NCBI GenBank assembly: GCA_947652605.1
Contig: OX393579.1
Coordinates: 38,260,970 to 38,324,969 of the forward strand
Direction: 5' to 3'
Source: Elmis aenea
Taxonomy: Eukaryota; Arthropoda; Insecta; Coleoptera; Elmidae
Length of the DNA stretch: 64,000 nucleotides
In this document: one piece after another, positions 23,792-34,255 of the stretch
Numbering within the stretch: position 1 is the first letter of the stretch
Layout of the letters: each line of letters starts with the position of its first letter
The notes under the pieces: generated by a model
The model's input: the letters and a program-made list of their open reading frames with translations, nothing else
What the model was told of the DNA's origin: nothing
Database searches by the model: none
Program-made: the position numbers and the translations under genes

Positions 23792-24270
23792 AGGTGGCCA
23801 CTCACTTGCGGATTTATGAGAGACAATGGACCGCAGGCCAAAATTGAAGGTAATTATCGCAAACCAAGTCAGTCCGTTGACTGCAGGCAAAAATCTCTCA
23901 GTTAACGGCCTACAGATAATCGCCTCAATACCTCATACACACAGCATCGTTGATCGTTGGCGAGCCGCGACCTACACTAACTTATGGTGCCTGTCCACGT
24001 GAGAGTAAACTACTCTCGATAGCAGCGTCGCCAAGGATACAGCCCCTGAGAGTAACTCGCGATTGGCTGTAGGTATCCTTGGCGACGCTGCTATCGAGAG
24101 TAGTTTACTCTCACGTGGAAAGGCACCATAAGATCTGATCCGAAAACTGTGTGTGCGGTGAATCTTACCTGCAAGCCGAAATCCGTCAGAAAACTGTGCG
24201 ATTATTTGTCTTCAGTCCCGTGGCCTGTCGGATAACCGCCTCTCAAAAATCCGTAAGTGAGTGGCCACCT
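23792..24270. mobile_element. PIF/Harbinger-like MITE with TTA duplication
   Basis: AGGTGGCCACTCACTTGCGG and the inverted right end AAGTGAGTGGCCACCT are flanked by TTA on both sides (23789-23791 and 24271-24273). Subterminal TTATGAGAGA-type and CTCTCAAAAATCC-type blocks also pair. The base composition (about half GC) differs from the host foldback. It hosts a further 150-bp hairpin. The TTA duplication and MITE size point to the PIF/Harbinger group; no transposase piece is seen. Confidence 0.82.
23982..24131. mobile_element. 150-bp GC-rich hairpin MITE, third nesting level
   Basis: TTATGGTGCCTGTCCACGTG answers CACGTGGAAAGGCACCATAA. The arms continue nearly perfectly through AGAGTAAACTACTCTCGATA and GCAGCGTCGCCAAGGATAC. 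The loop is about 30 bases. The near-perfect arms suggest it is young, or that its arms are kept alike by conversion. The flanks are TTA/TAA, symmetrical rather than direct, so the duplication is ambiguous. Confidence 0.8.
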
Positions 24271-24468
24271 TTATAGCCGATTTTTAAAAATTTTACGGGT
24301 TTTCCCAATTTTATCGGATACAGTTTGAGATATTTTCAATTTTTCTTTGGATTATTATTGACCACAAAATTTAGCAACTTTGCCAAATTCACTTATACTC
24401 TAGCTATTATAATGAGCGAGATCCCCATGCTTAAACTCGAATTTCAATCACCCTGTATATTTTGTATA

Positions 24469-25013
24469 CAGGGTGTCCCAGTTAACTTGAACAGCATGGG
24501 GATCTCTTAAACGGTAAGAGATGTTTTGTTTTGTTTTCCAATGGCCACTTTGATTAAACTTAACAAATACAATAATATTGCTATAACTTGCTTATTTTTA
24601 AAAATAAACCTAACAACCCATACATCAATGAAACGAGAAAAAAAATCTCTTTTTAATAGTGTCATAGCCAACTACGACCCGTATTTAAAATAAGAAAGTT
24701 GATGTTAAAATAACAAAAACAAATGAAGATAGGTAAAATTTATTAACTAATTTCAATTCTACGCAAAAAAGTGTCCGAATAATGTCGAAAAATATTTTGG
24801 GTATGATTTTAAATAAGCAAGTTATAAGCAAAAATCGAAAACGTCATTTTTTTGTTTTTTACGAATAGCCCAAAAACTGTAAATTTTTTTCAAGTTTTTT
24901 TTTCATAGAATAGTTGCTCTTAAATCATAGATCATTTTGACCCATTTAACCAACTCTGTATCTCTTACCGTTTACGAGATCCCCATGCTGTTCAAGTTAA
25001 CTGGGACACCCTG
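24469..25013. mobile_element. 545-bp element, CAGGGTGTCCCAGTT ends
   Basis: TA|CAGGGTGTCCCAGTTAAC mirrors GTTAACTGGGACACCCTG|TA. The inverted termini run for about 60 bp through TTGAACAGCATGGGGATCTC and the word ACGGTAAGAGAT. The interior is mostly not mirrored. It lies only 13 bp from the end of the preceding foldback. It is non-coding. Confidence 0.85.
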
Positions 25014-25123
25014 TATTTTATAAGAATGTTTTAGGTTTTTTTTTTTTGTTTTACATGGATTCTAAATCTTAAACGTAACGAAGATTTATGAAAAATAAAT
25101 TTGAGGAAAAATTTGTAGATATA

Positions 25124-26119
25124 CAGGGTGACTATAATCTAAATGTGTTGCATGGGTAACTTTGTTACTATAAGAGTTACGAAGTCTGTTAAATTAGCAA
25201 CAATTGGCAGAATTTGAAGACAAGTTTTATTCCATTTTAACATTTAAGGGTTCTAAAATTTGACGTACCTACTTTTTCTTGTTAAAAAATCAAGTAACAA
25301 AATACATGTTCTAAGCTATAGTTTTTGTAGAAAGAGGAAAATACAAGCTTTATTCTATTGTCAAAACCAACTGTGGTACTATTAAAAAAACGCAGCTAAT
25401 AATACACCACAGAATCAAAGCAATGCCGTTTCAATACAACAAAATAATGTCTTCAACTTTTTTTTTCACCAGTTTTTTCTATCAACCTTAGGGCCGTTAT
25501 TATAAACGACGAATAAGTAGTTTACTCATGGAGTAAAATTTACTTCCGGAATAAATAGCTATTTTGAGTATTATAAACGTCAGTTAAATTTACTCGCCAA
25601 GTAAATCCCCGAAGTTAACTAACCTCTGATAAACCACGGGATAAATTTTAACTGTCGAATAAACAAAACTCTACTTTTTCATGTCAACTGCTTAGTAAAT
25701 GTCACATAATAATAATTATAAAAGGTAAGTAATCAATAAGAATATCGCATATACCTACACACGATTTATGAATTTATGAGGTTGTGTTTGTTTATTTATC
25801 ACTTTAATTAGTTATTTCACGGTTAACTATTTATTCGGCAATTTTCGTTTATAATAGCGGAAATAAATTTACTCGCCAAGTAAATTTATTTGAAGGTTAG
25901 CTATTCGACTATTTAACTGACGTTTATAATACGGCCCTTAGTGATTTAAAATATTGACTAATTTCGGTTTTCTGGTAAAATCTAGCGTGTCATGGAATTT
26001 TTAAAAAACTGAAAGCATCCTCTATAAAATTATGCCTTTGTCCCGTTTAATGGACCTTATATCTAAAATGGTTTAGTTTAGAAGTTACCAATAATGAGCC
26101 TTGTTTTACGGACACGCCG
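25124..26119. mobile_element. TA-flanked element with weakly similar ends, split by a MITE
   Basis: A clear left end, TA|CAGGGTGACTATAATC, and a decayed right end, GGACACGCCG|TA (compare GGACACCCTG), bracket about 1 kb. A diverged copy of its middle lies at 59040-59480 without the MITE (shared words such as AATCAGAGCAATG or AATCAAAGCAATG, TCTTCAACTTTTT, GATTTAAAAT, TAATTTCGGTTTT). About 100 bp of the right part also recur in 33115-33397. No palindromic arms and no coding sequence are seen. Confidence 0.6.
25491..25937. mobile_element. PIF/Harbinger-like MITE, GGGCCGTATTATAAACG ends
   Basis: The left end GGGCCGTTATTATAAACG and the right end CGTTTATAATACGGCCC are inverted, flanked by TTA at 25488-25490 and 25938-25940. 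A second internal ATTATAAACGTCAGTTAAAT block repeats the subterminal sequence near 25570, and its mirror lies near 25910. The 447-bp length, TTA flanks and GGGCC start fit PIF/Harbinger. The empty relative at 59.3 kb supports the insertion. Confidence 0.83.
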
Positions 26120-26121
26120 TA

Positions 26122-26651
26122 TAGTTTTCACCGGTTTCAAGATAAATCCATTAAAATAATAACATTTTAATACTGTACGTATACATTGCAGTAAAATTTT
26201 CGCGATGTTTACGACATGACGAAAGCAATAACAATTGACGAGATGAACCATCTAAACTAACAGCAAATTTTAAATTAAAAATTACAAGTCAGGTTATAGA
26301 TTACAGTAAAATATATTGTCTGGGGCACCTGGCCTTTGTGGTACTTTTGTTTAAACTAGCAATCGTTTTCAGTTAAAGCTCGAATTGCCATTTTCCAAAC
26401 TAATATTGCTCCGTTGGTCTTATTAATATTTTAACAACACATTTTCGAGCGTGCTATAGTCTCTTAGTACTATTTGGAAAACCGACTGCTTTTAATAACG
26501 GCTACTATAATTTCTAGTTTGTACAAAACATCATGAATATACATTACACAAAACAACCGTGACGAGACAGCAGTTTAGCACAACGGGAAGATTTATTCAT
26601 TGTCAAAACAAAACGAATAACAGTCTCACATTAGGATACAATTAAAAAAGG
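26122..26651. other. AT-rich stretch, no gene seen
   Basis: No coding, RNA or repeat feature could be recognised. Confidence 0.45.
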
Positions 26652-26659
26652 GTAGAAAC

Positions 26660-27492
26660 TAGGGTTTCTTTCCCGGGATCCCGGGATCCCGGGATCCCGG
26701 GATCCCGGTCCATTTTAAGCTATTTTATATTTCCCGGGAAACGCTTTTTGTCCCGGGAATTCCCGGGATTTAAAAAAAGTGTAGTTTTCGTTTATTTTGT
26801 GCTAAGATCTTTGTAATACTATCATAACTTATCAGAATTTTATGCTTAAAATGTCTTTACTAACAGTAAATTATGGAAAAACTTGATTTTTCTCTTTTAG
26901 TATGGCGCAAAGAAGCCCGGTCTCTATTACAAAGTTAATATCTTTAAAATACTTTTACAGTTTTATTTTTGTGTACCCTAATAATTCAAAGCAAAATAGC
27001 TTATAAATGAAATTTTATTGATAATAACGATGTTTCTTTGCTGCTAGATGCTCTCAAAACGATTTCACCTACATCAATAGAGACTGAGAGAGCATTTTAT
27101 GCAGCAGGACATTTTGTTAATAAATTAAGAAAAAGACTAATTGACTGAAGTACAGATCACCTTTGGTTTCTTAAATCACATTACAAAAATTCATTGTAAA
27201 AGTATTGTATTCATAAATATGAAATTGCAATAGAAAGGTTATAATTCCCAAATGTATGTTTCTCTCACCAATATTATTGAATTATTTGTAATAATCATGG
27301 AGCAGAATGTATTACATGTATGACTTGGAGTTGTTTTTAAGTAATAAACCGCTCCCTTACTTTTTTGGGTTATTTATTTAAAAATATTGACATAATTTAT
27401 TATATCCCGGGATCCCGGGAAATCCCGGGACAAAGGCCGATTTCTTCCCGGAATCCCGGGACAAGCAAAATGGTCAAATATGAGAAACCCTA
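26660..27492 (+). mobile_element. hAT element remnant with CCCGGGAT-iterating ends
   Basis: TAGGGTTTC and GAAACCCTA are the termini, flanked by a perfect 8-bp duplication GTAGAAAC (26652-26659 and 27493-27500). Next to the left end the 8-mer CCCGGGAT is tandemly repeated about four times. TCCCGGGA words recur to about 26770 and again from 27405 to 27465. The interior is AT-rich and keeps the last part of a hAT transposase in plus orientation, so this is an internally deleted autonomous element rather than an anonymous MITE. Confidence 0.9.
27041..27199 (+). pseudogene. hAT transposase C-terminal dimerisation-domain fragment
   Basis: In one frame from 27041 the sequence reads LLDALKTISPTSIETERAF, YAAGHFVNKLRKRLID, a TGA stop, then STDHLWFLKSHYKNSL and a final TAA at 27197-27199. 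The P(T/A)S...ERAFS.AG......R.RL......L.FL pattern is the hallmark of the hAT family dimerisation domain at the C-terminus of hAT transposases. One internal stop and loss of all upstream catalytic sequence make it a pseudogene. Its orientation and position near the right terminus agree with it belonging to the surrounding element. Confidence 0.88.
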
Positions 27493-27500
27493 GTAGAAAC

Positions 27501-27904
27501 CTTGTACAAACAGTCCATTAAGATATGAAACTCGGCAGCATTTTAGCTAAATATTTCAAACAGAAGAGAAATTTTCAAATGTCCTCATATTGAATTTAGG
27601 AATTTCATCATATCTGCACTTAATAAATAGGAGTAGGTTTTTTTCGTTTATTTCATTTTAAATCGCAATTGCATTATTTGCAATCAAACAATTACTAACC
27701 TCTCAAACAGCTCTGGAATATTAAAGTAATTTTGATAAAAACAAATATTTGCATGATAAATTATTTAGTTTTTAATAATAACTGAGAGCTTTGATAAGAT
27801 ACTGCGATGACTTTTTTTACACATTAAATTGCAAAGATAAAAACAGTACAGATAGTCAAATAGTAAAAAAAAGTTTTTGAACTAAGTCTACGGTATTTAA
27901 ATCA
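27501..27904. other. AT-rich stretch, no gene seen
   Basis: Nothing recognisable. Confidence 0.45.
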
Positions 27905-28060
27905 TATTTTTTGTTATAACTTTTGTCGTACGAGAAATTTTGTACTTTTAAAAATAGATTGCAGCTCCTCTCTTACTTAAGAATAATTAATCTAATTCAA
28001 GCAAAGCTGTATCTTTTATAATAAGCGAGATCTCCATGCTGGAAATGTTATTTTGGATAA
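27905..28060. repeat. Half arm related to 21125-21290
   Basis: It shares with 21125-21290 the blocks GAGAAA(C/T)TTTGTACTTTTA, CTAATTCAAGCAAA-like and TATAATAAGCGAGATC, ending CATGCTGGAAATG. No partner arm is present here. Confidence 0.55.
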
Positions 28061-28084
28061 GTGTATTTTAAAGCAGTCATTTAT

Positions 28085-29230
28085 GCAAAATTTGAAAAAT
28101 CTTAACGGTATGGTCCCAGCCAAGACGAATTATTCGATAGCTCTGTTATTAGTAATAATATTAAAAAATGTTAAATACAAAAGTTGTTTGTAGTCATTTA
28201 CTACATAACCTAAAATTATTTTTAACTATACACAGTGTTTTGTTTTTGCGCTCTGATACTAAACTTTGTTGTTTTATATGGAACACCCTGTATACTTTGT
28301 AATTTTTAGATGTAAAATTATATTCTCTTTCAAAAATATTTTGGATTGTTTATGTCTAAAATGAACCGTTTTTGAGTTATTAACGTTTTTTTTTGAAAAT
28401 TTTGACAGATGCAGACCTTTATAAAAATATTTATATTTATTAACGTAACAACACCAGAACAATTTATTCTAGAAATTTATTAGACAATAGTGTCATAGTG
28501 ATTGTTGACTTGTTACATTTTTAAAATAATATACAGGGTGTTCGTTATACTCGGTCCATTTCGCTAAACTTTAAACGCATATTAATCTTGTTTTTTAAAC
28601 GGAACACCCTATATATTTTTACATTTTCTTGTAGAAAATTTAATTATCTTTCAAAGTTGTTAAGCATGTTTTATGTCTAAACCGAAAAAAATTTTGGTTA
28701 AAGGTTAACCGAAATCGAGAACTTTATTTTTATAACGGTTTTTGCTGAAAAACCGTTTTTTTTCGTAAAAAACCGGTTTTGTGTAAAAAACCGATTTAAA
28801 TTAAAAACCGGTTTAAAAAACCGGTTAAATTAACCGGTTTTTAACATTATTTAGATTAGGAATGCAAAGTATGAAAAGATATTATCTATTTATAATTTTA
28901 TAATATATGTGCACTCAAGCGTTCAGTAATGACTTTCGGTAAACTAATCGCATTTAATATAGATTTTGTATTTTTGCAAAGTAATTTAAATTAAAGAAAG
29001 ATGTTAAAAAACCGGTTGTTTATTATTTTGTTTAAAGGTTACCGTTTTTTTTGCCTTTTAAAATAACGGTTTCGGTTTCGGTTAAAAATCACTTTTTCGG
29101 ACAAAAAATAGCGGTTAACCGGTTTTTTAAACCGGTTTCATGCCCTGGTCTAAATATAATAATTTTGAAGTTATTTGGTTTCTTATGATTATTTGGGAGT
29201 ATTTTACCTAAAATATCGGTAGTAGCCTTT
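28085..29230. mobile_element. Single arm of the 16.7-kb foldback family, split by a CCGGTT element
   Basis: 28085-28678 follows, in order, the left arm of 16743-18649: the ATAGCTCTGTTATTAGTAAT region, CTACATAACCTAAAATTATT, CACAGTGTTTTGTTTT, GGAACACCCTGTATAC, CAGGGTGTTCG, GGAACACCCTATATA, then TTAAGCATGTTTTATGTCTAAA. The matching continues loosely after the insertion, at 29153-29230. No mirrored arm exists, so this is half a palindrome or a non-foldback relative. Non-coding. Confidence 0.68.
28679..29152. mobile_element. CCGGTT-rich internally simple element
   Basis: It consists largely of AACCGG, CCGGTT and AACCGAAA words near both ends with a plain AT-rich centre. The right end is CCGGTTTCATGCCCTG. 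It interrupts a foldback arm, with GTCTAAA immediately before it (28672-28678) and again after it (29153-29159), a probable 7-bp duplication. A second copy in reverse orientation is at 46035-46276, ending CGAGCCCTG. The left CAGGGC end of this copy is lost. Confidence 0.68.
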
Positions 29231-29307
29231 GAAAATTCAAAACAATTTGTATGAACTGTCAACCAGAACAGTTAATCGGCACAATTTAAACTATTATGCC
29301 ACTAAAA

Positions 29308-29405
29308 ATCCATATTTTTTAAGAGTTGTAGATACACAGCATAAATGGCAGCAAATAACACCAGAATGCTGTGTATCTACAGTTCTTAAAAAATATGGAT
29401 ATGGA
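29308..29405. repeat. 98-bp hairpin
   Basis: CCATATTTTTTAAGAGTTGT followed by AGATACACAGCAT pairs with ATGCTGTGTATCT followed by ACAGTTCTTAAAAAATATGG, around a loop of about 25 bases. Arms of about 35 bp are near-perfect. The word GTAGATACAC is shared with the hairpin at 3406-3570. It is probably a small MITE. The 60-codon frame across it is not coding. Confidence 0.7.
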
Positions 29406-29594
29406 CATTGACAGAAATAAAATTATAACTTGCAAACGAATTATATTTAATATTAATTTTTTTACCATTCTTGGGCCTTTATATAAAATGGTACATTAAA
29501 ATTAAATTATTTCATAAGAATATTAACGCAATTTTAGTTTATTAAGAGTTTAAGCTAAGACAAATCGTAAATTTTACAATTTCGTTTTGACATT

Positions 29595-29968
29595 GACATT
29601 GACATTATTTTCGCCACTAGTGGCGAAAATTAACATTCGCCACTAGTGTAAAAAAGTAAAACTTTCATGTAGAGTAGGCAGTGAGAAAATGACAACTTTC
29701 ATATACATGAGTAGAAAAAAGTTTTTTTGTGCGATCGTACAATAAACAGTTTGACGGACGCGTTAGCAACCATAAAGTACTGCATTACCGGCCCTATCCT
29801 TAGCAACGGCAGTAAAAGTTACTTTTCAGGCCGTTACCCTTAGCAACGTAGTTTCTAACCTATAATTTTGAAAATTACTAAAAATTTAAATTGTTTTTAA
29901 TTTGATCGCACAAAAAATGTAATATGCACCTCGGCCAAAACGTGCTTTTTGGCCTTGATACATAAATA
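29595..29968. repeat. Element end of the GTTATTTATGTATCAAGG family, reversed
   Basis: The right part is the reverse complement of 12822-12982, ending GGCCTTGATACATAAATAAC. Upstream lie CCGTTACCCTTAGCAACG and TATCCTTAGCAACGG, two CTTAGCAACG words about 40 bp apart. The left side begins with the perfect small palindrome TTTTCGCCACTAGTGGCGAAAA, partly repeated at 29637-29646. I cannot define the left terminus. Confidence 0.5.
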
Positions 29969-31453
29969 ACTATTTTGGTCATGATTATAATGTGTCATAT
30001 CGCCGTTGTTGTTGTAAATATTTTTAAATAAATTTGAAAACCAAAACAACAAATGGTAATTTAATAACACAATTTTATTGATACTTTCAGCTATAGTAGC
30101 AGTTGCTGTCAGAGGTACAATTATGCAGAGTGCACCATCATAATTTTAAGTAGTGTAACTTATTATGTATAATGTATTTTAGCAGAAAGGCTCGACGCTT
30201 ATTACAAAGTTTTTAAAGATTTCACGACCATATGTTTTATATCCAGCTGTATTTTACACATCCAATTCAGGTTTCAGATATTTAATTTGCAGTATTTTAA
30301 TTTATTTTTAAATAGCAACCTCAACGTCAAATTACTTTTTGAAAGGCAATTTATTTCACAATTTCAAAAAAGCTTAAATTAAATGAAAGTAGCCTGCAAG
30401 AGATTATTTGACAACAAAAAGAAGTACAAAGTAACAAATAATTAAAATATTTGCTGTGTCGTGTCGTATTTAAATTTAAGGCGACTTTCTGATGTAATAA
30501 AAGAATAATTGATTCTTGCATTATAAAAAGCGTAAAAAAGGCTAATGTTTATTTTCAAGTTAGTATACTTTTCCATTAAACCTGCGCTAAATATATTGGC
30601 AACGTATGATTTTTTCGCGCTAATCAGTTTTCCGACAGGAAACCGGTAGTATGGTTTGTTTACAATATTGAATTATTGAACAGCAGGAAATACACCGAAA
30701 ATTAAATTTCCTCAGAGTATACTTTCGTTTTGTTTTATCCTTACTATTTCCTTTCAGGTGATATTTTCTCGGTACTTGCCATATGTTTTCTCCCCTAATA
30801 TAATAACAAAGCCATCCCCGGTGACAAGTGCTTTTTGCGTCGCTTGTTGACGATTTCGTACAGTACATTTTTTATCAAAGCTACGTTTTTAAATGAATTT
30901 AGCGCAGCAAATGTAATTTTGAACGACTCAGGTTCAACTCGCAAACTTTGTTTAAAAATAAAATGTTTTAAAAACGTTTCATTAGAAGCGGAAGCTGAGT
31001 AAAAAAGGTTATTTAAAAAAGTAAAGCCAGCAAAATATACATTTCTGCTGAAGCTTCAAGCAAGGAAATGCAAATAAAGGTGCAAAGTCAACACTGAACC
31101 CACTGATATCTATTTGAAGGTAAGTAAACCCGTGTATATTGATCACCGGCGACCTTCGTTCCAACAGGAAATGCAAGTAATAAATTAGAAAATTTTTAAC
31201 ATTTAGCTCATGAAAATTTCACATTCGTCGAGTAGTACTAAATGAAAAAGTGCATTTTAATAAACTATTTATACAAGGCAGGACTCATCATGAGGATCTT
31301 GCTTATCTAAAGAGTTTTAAAGTCGATAAAATAGAGGCAAAGTTGCTTAATTTTATGCTGAAAATTCTTGTTAGTTCAAAACTTATTCCAAAACATGCAC
31401 AAATTAATTCTTTTAATTTTTGTTGTGACAAATAGCGAAAATAAAAGACATTA
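29969..31453. other. AT-rich stretch, no gene seen
   Basis: Several short frames of up to 82 codons (for example minus 30620-30868) have no recognisable domain. No repeats are seen. Confidence 0.45.
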
Positions 31454-31461
31454 TTCTAGAG

Positions 31462-31941
31462 CAGCGTTTCTCAACCTTTTTACCCTTGCGGAACCCTTGA
31501 AATAGTATTCATGTTTCGGGGAACCCCTACATTAAAATTGTTCTTCATCATGGTTACAATCTTTCCTTCTTTATATAGTTAAAGTTCAAATATGAAACCT
31601 TTTTTTATCATAGCTTGTTTCATTACAAATATATTTTTATGTTTAAAGCTATTCTACGCTCAATGGTCTAACGCTAACGGACCCGTTGGGTACGAGTGCG
31701 CAGCGCGAGTAGTTCGAATATGGATTTATTCGATTTGGAAAAATTTGTTCCGCCTGGCTTTAATCGATGTATCTCGGGAACGGAGCCACTTAAAGACATG
31801 GGACTTGCACCAAACGAATTTTACGCGGAAGGTTATCTCTAGCGATGAAGGAGCCCGATTTATCACTATTTGGCGATTTTTATCACTGGCGATTTTTTGC
31901 GGCACCTTGGGGTTCCGGGGAACCCCGGTTGAGAAACGCTG
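31462..31941. mobile_element. hAT-like MITE with perfect 8-bp target duplication
   Basis: CAGCGTTTCTCAACCTTTTT on the left and GGTTGAGAAACGCTG on the right are flanked by identical TTCTAGAG (31454-31461 and 31942-31949). Inside the ends lie CGGGGAACCCC and GGGGAACCCC words. The 480-bp body includes a GC-richer middle (31680-31850) with an open frame of about 120 codons. That frame has no recognisable domain and runs across the element's end, so it is unlikely to be a gene. Confidence 0.88.
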
Positions 31942-31949
31942 TTCTAGAG

Positions 31950-33112
31950 CATCATTTTAAATTCGTTAAATTAGATTGCGCACTAGGCGTATCGTCAGCT
32001 TTGGGTAATCATCAAGTTTTATATATTTCTTATAAGCTTCATATAGCATTTAAGCACAAATTATTAGTTTTGCATTAAAACAATTATAAAAGTTTTCTTT
32101 AATTTACCTGCCTCATGCAAGTCAAATGAAATGATGACTGCACATAATTTAATTTGCTTTTTTTGTAAATTTCATGCTCCTTAACAAGGTTAATTTGATG
32201 TGAAAATACATAGTATTTTTTTCCTAAAAACTTTAAACAATAAATAACGCACAAAATGTATAAAACGTTTCCTTAAATGAAAAAAAAATCTTTCTCCGAT
32301 GTTACCCAAATGTGGGTTAGTACCAAAAAAGGAGAATTTCATAAAGTTTTCATTGATTGAAAAAGTGAAAACAATAATTTTCATTAAACAACTACTACGA
32401 AAAAGTGTAACCAAGTGCAAACGATACAGCTGAACATCACATTTTGCCAAACCCCAAATAGGGTAGACCAAAAGTATCAACATTTCTAAATACAAGTTTA
32501 ATTAAAAATGTTTTAGATTAAAAAAAATAATGGCAAATTATCAGCCGCATTTGACGTAATTCATTTTTACCAGTAACCATGTGAAAACAAAATGAATAGA
32601 TTTTTAAGCATATCCAATTTGTTAGGTTAATTTTGTTGGTGTTGTGATAAGTTATTAAGTTATTTTGATATCCTAAGATCATTTCGTTCGAATACTACTA
32701 GTAGTAGGTGAGGCAGTATTTATTTACAAAATAATTAAGTCTAATCAACTGTTTTACAAAGCTATTTTAAAGTAACATGGATAATATGATACGTATTTCT
32801 TTAAATCTCTTATTACTTAAACTATAGACTAAAACATTTGATGTGATTGAAGAAAAAAAAAGAAGTCAAAAAATGTAGATTCGTTGCTTAGTAAAAACAC
32901 AATAAGTTGTAGCCAAAAATTCACCAAAACAATTTTATAATACACTTTTTTAATAAAATTTATATTGTTTTACAATATTTTGTCCTACCCTGTAAACGGG
33001 GGGTCTTAAATTCAAAATTAATGAGGGCCACGTAAGATTTACTTACAAATTTTATTGCAGAATTTTAGAAAAATTATATATACCTAACGACTAAGTTATA
33101 ATAATATACTTA
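31950..33112. other. AT-rich stretch, no gene seen
   Basis: No coding or repeat feature could be recognised. The 101-codon minus frame at 32190-32495 has no domain I know. Confidence 0.45.
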
Positions 33113-33114
33113 TA

Positions 33115-33397
33115 CAGGGTGGTCCACATATTTTCATTTTACAGTGTGTAAAATAATCTACAACTTCTTCCCAAAAAATATTGTAGTACCATCAAGTATT
33201 ACCGAATTATTAACGATTTAAAAAAATGCCCATTTTGATTTTTGTTTTTTATCTAGCATGCCTTGGAACTTTTTTAAAACATTGAAGCATCACTGAGCAG
33301 ATCTTAGAAAGGGAAACAATTTGTCTAATTCAAACTTCCTTGTAGCTCTTGCCTTTTACGAGATCCCAATAGTGGCCCTTCAATTTGGACCATCCTG
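33115..33397. mobile_element. 283-bp element, CAGGGTGGTCCA...TGGACCATCCTG
   Basis: It is flanked by TA on both sides, with short inverted ends CAGGGTGGTCCA and TGGACCATCCTG. The interior is not palindromic. The stretch ATCTAGCATGCCTTGGAACT resembles ATCTAGCGTGTCATGGAATT near 25981, linking it to the element at 25124-26119. Near the right end is the family word ACGAGATCCC. It is non-coding. Confidence 0.75.
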
Positions 33398-33399
33398 TA

Positions 33400-34114
33400 T
33401 ATAATAATAATTATATATTGAGTCTCATTGAATATTGTAGTCATAATAACCTGGCTGGTCTCATAAAATGTATAAAAGCTGTTTACTTACAACAAGAAAC
33501 AATTGATACGAACAAAAGCTGTTTACCCAGAAGTTTAATTTTTTTATTTTAATGTTTCGTATAATCAAGAAATTGTTTAATAATAACTGTTTGTTTCAAT
33601 GTTCCATTTAACTCTTAGCATTAACAGGAGAGTTGAGAAGCAAGTTTGGTTGTAGCTTGCAGCTTACGGTAATACATTGGCGCATCGTTTCAATAAATCA
33701 GTACCACTAATCTATAAATAACATAAACGCGAATTAATCTGCATCATAATCGAGCATTGCAAACTCACTAACCGAATATCGTTTTGCCGACGTATCATTA
33801 CTACATATGTATGTAGTTTTAGTACTTCAGTAAGGTTGTTTTACTTTGGCATACATTTAGTAGAATCATCTGTAACATCAAAGCATCGTAATATGATCTC
33901 TTGAAATTTCCAATCTGTACGCCAGATTCAAAAGTTATCTGTCGTCAAGGTAAACTATCAACGGAAGCTAAGCAAATCGTAACAAACATACGGATGTACT
34001 GTTTGCAATACAAGGTGTGACTACAAAGTAGCGCGTCTGACGTCGAGCTGCACCCACACCAAACTTTGTAGATAATTTCGTAACTAGGTATCTAATATCT
34101 TATGCAGAATCAAT
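33400..34114. other. AT-rich stretch, no gene seen
   Basis: Nothing recognisable. Confidence 0.45.
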
Positions 34115-34255
34115 ATACTTGCCCTGTTCGTAAAATAGGCTTTTTTTGCCGGATTCGTGAAATGGGTAGAACGTTTGCCAAGTACGTGAAATAGCAATAC
34201 TATGCCTAGCACGTGAAATCATCACTTGTCCAATTCGCGAAATAGGCAAGGCATA
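34115..34255 (+). repeat. Degenerate tandem array of a ~27-bp unit
   Basis: Five copies of a unit like TTGCC..RTTCGTGAAATAGGC follow one another. The core CGTGAAAT or a one-base variant begins at about 34129, 34156, 34185, 34212 and 34237, a spacing of 25-29 bp. A reverse-oriented word GCCTATTTCATGAATACG lies at 34486-34503, so the array may be one side of a larger inverted structure. I cannot assign a family or function. Confidence 0.65.

Larger units (their letters stand above)
22962..24455. mobile_element. Foldback element carrying two nested MITEs
   Basis: TA|CAGGGTGATTGAAATTCG on the left mirrors CGAATTTCAATCACCCTG|TA on the right. Just inside lie AGTTTAAGCATGGGATCTCG and its mirror. 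The arms run to about 23440 and 23540-23790. The right arm is split by a 479-bp MITE (23792-24270), as shown by the uninterrupted relative at 36513-37993. Without the insertion the element is about 1.0 kb. No transposase piece remains in the core. Confidence 0.88.

Noticed and set aside
31592..31960. 122-codon plus-strand frame
   Set aside because: It runs through and past the right terminus of a hAT-like MITE and has no recognisable domain.
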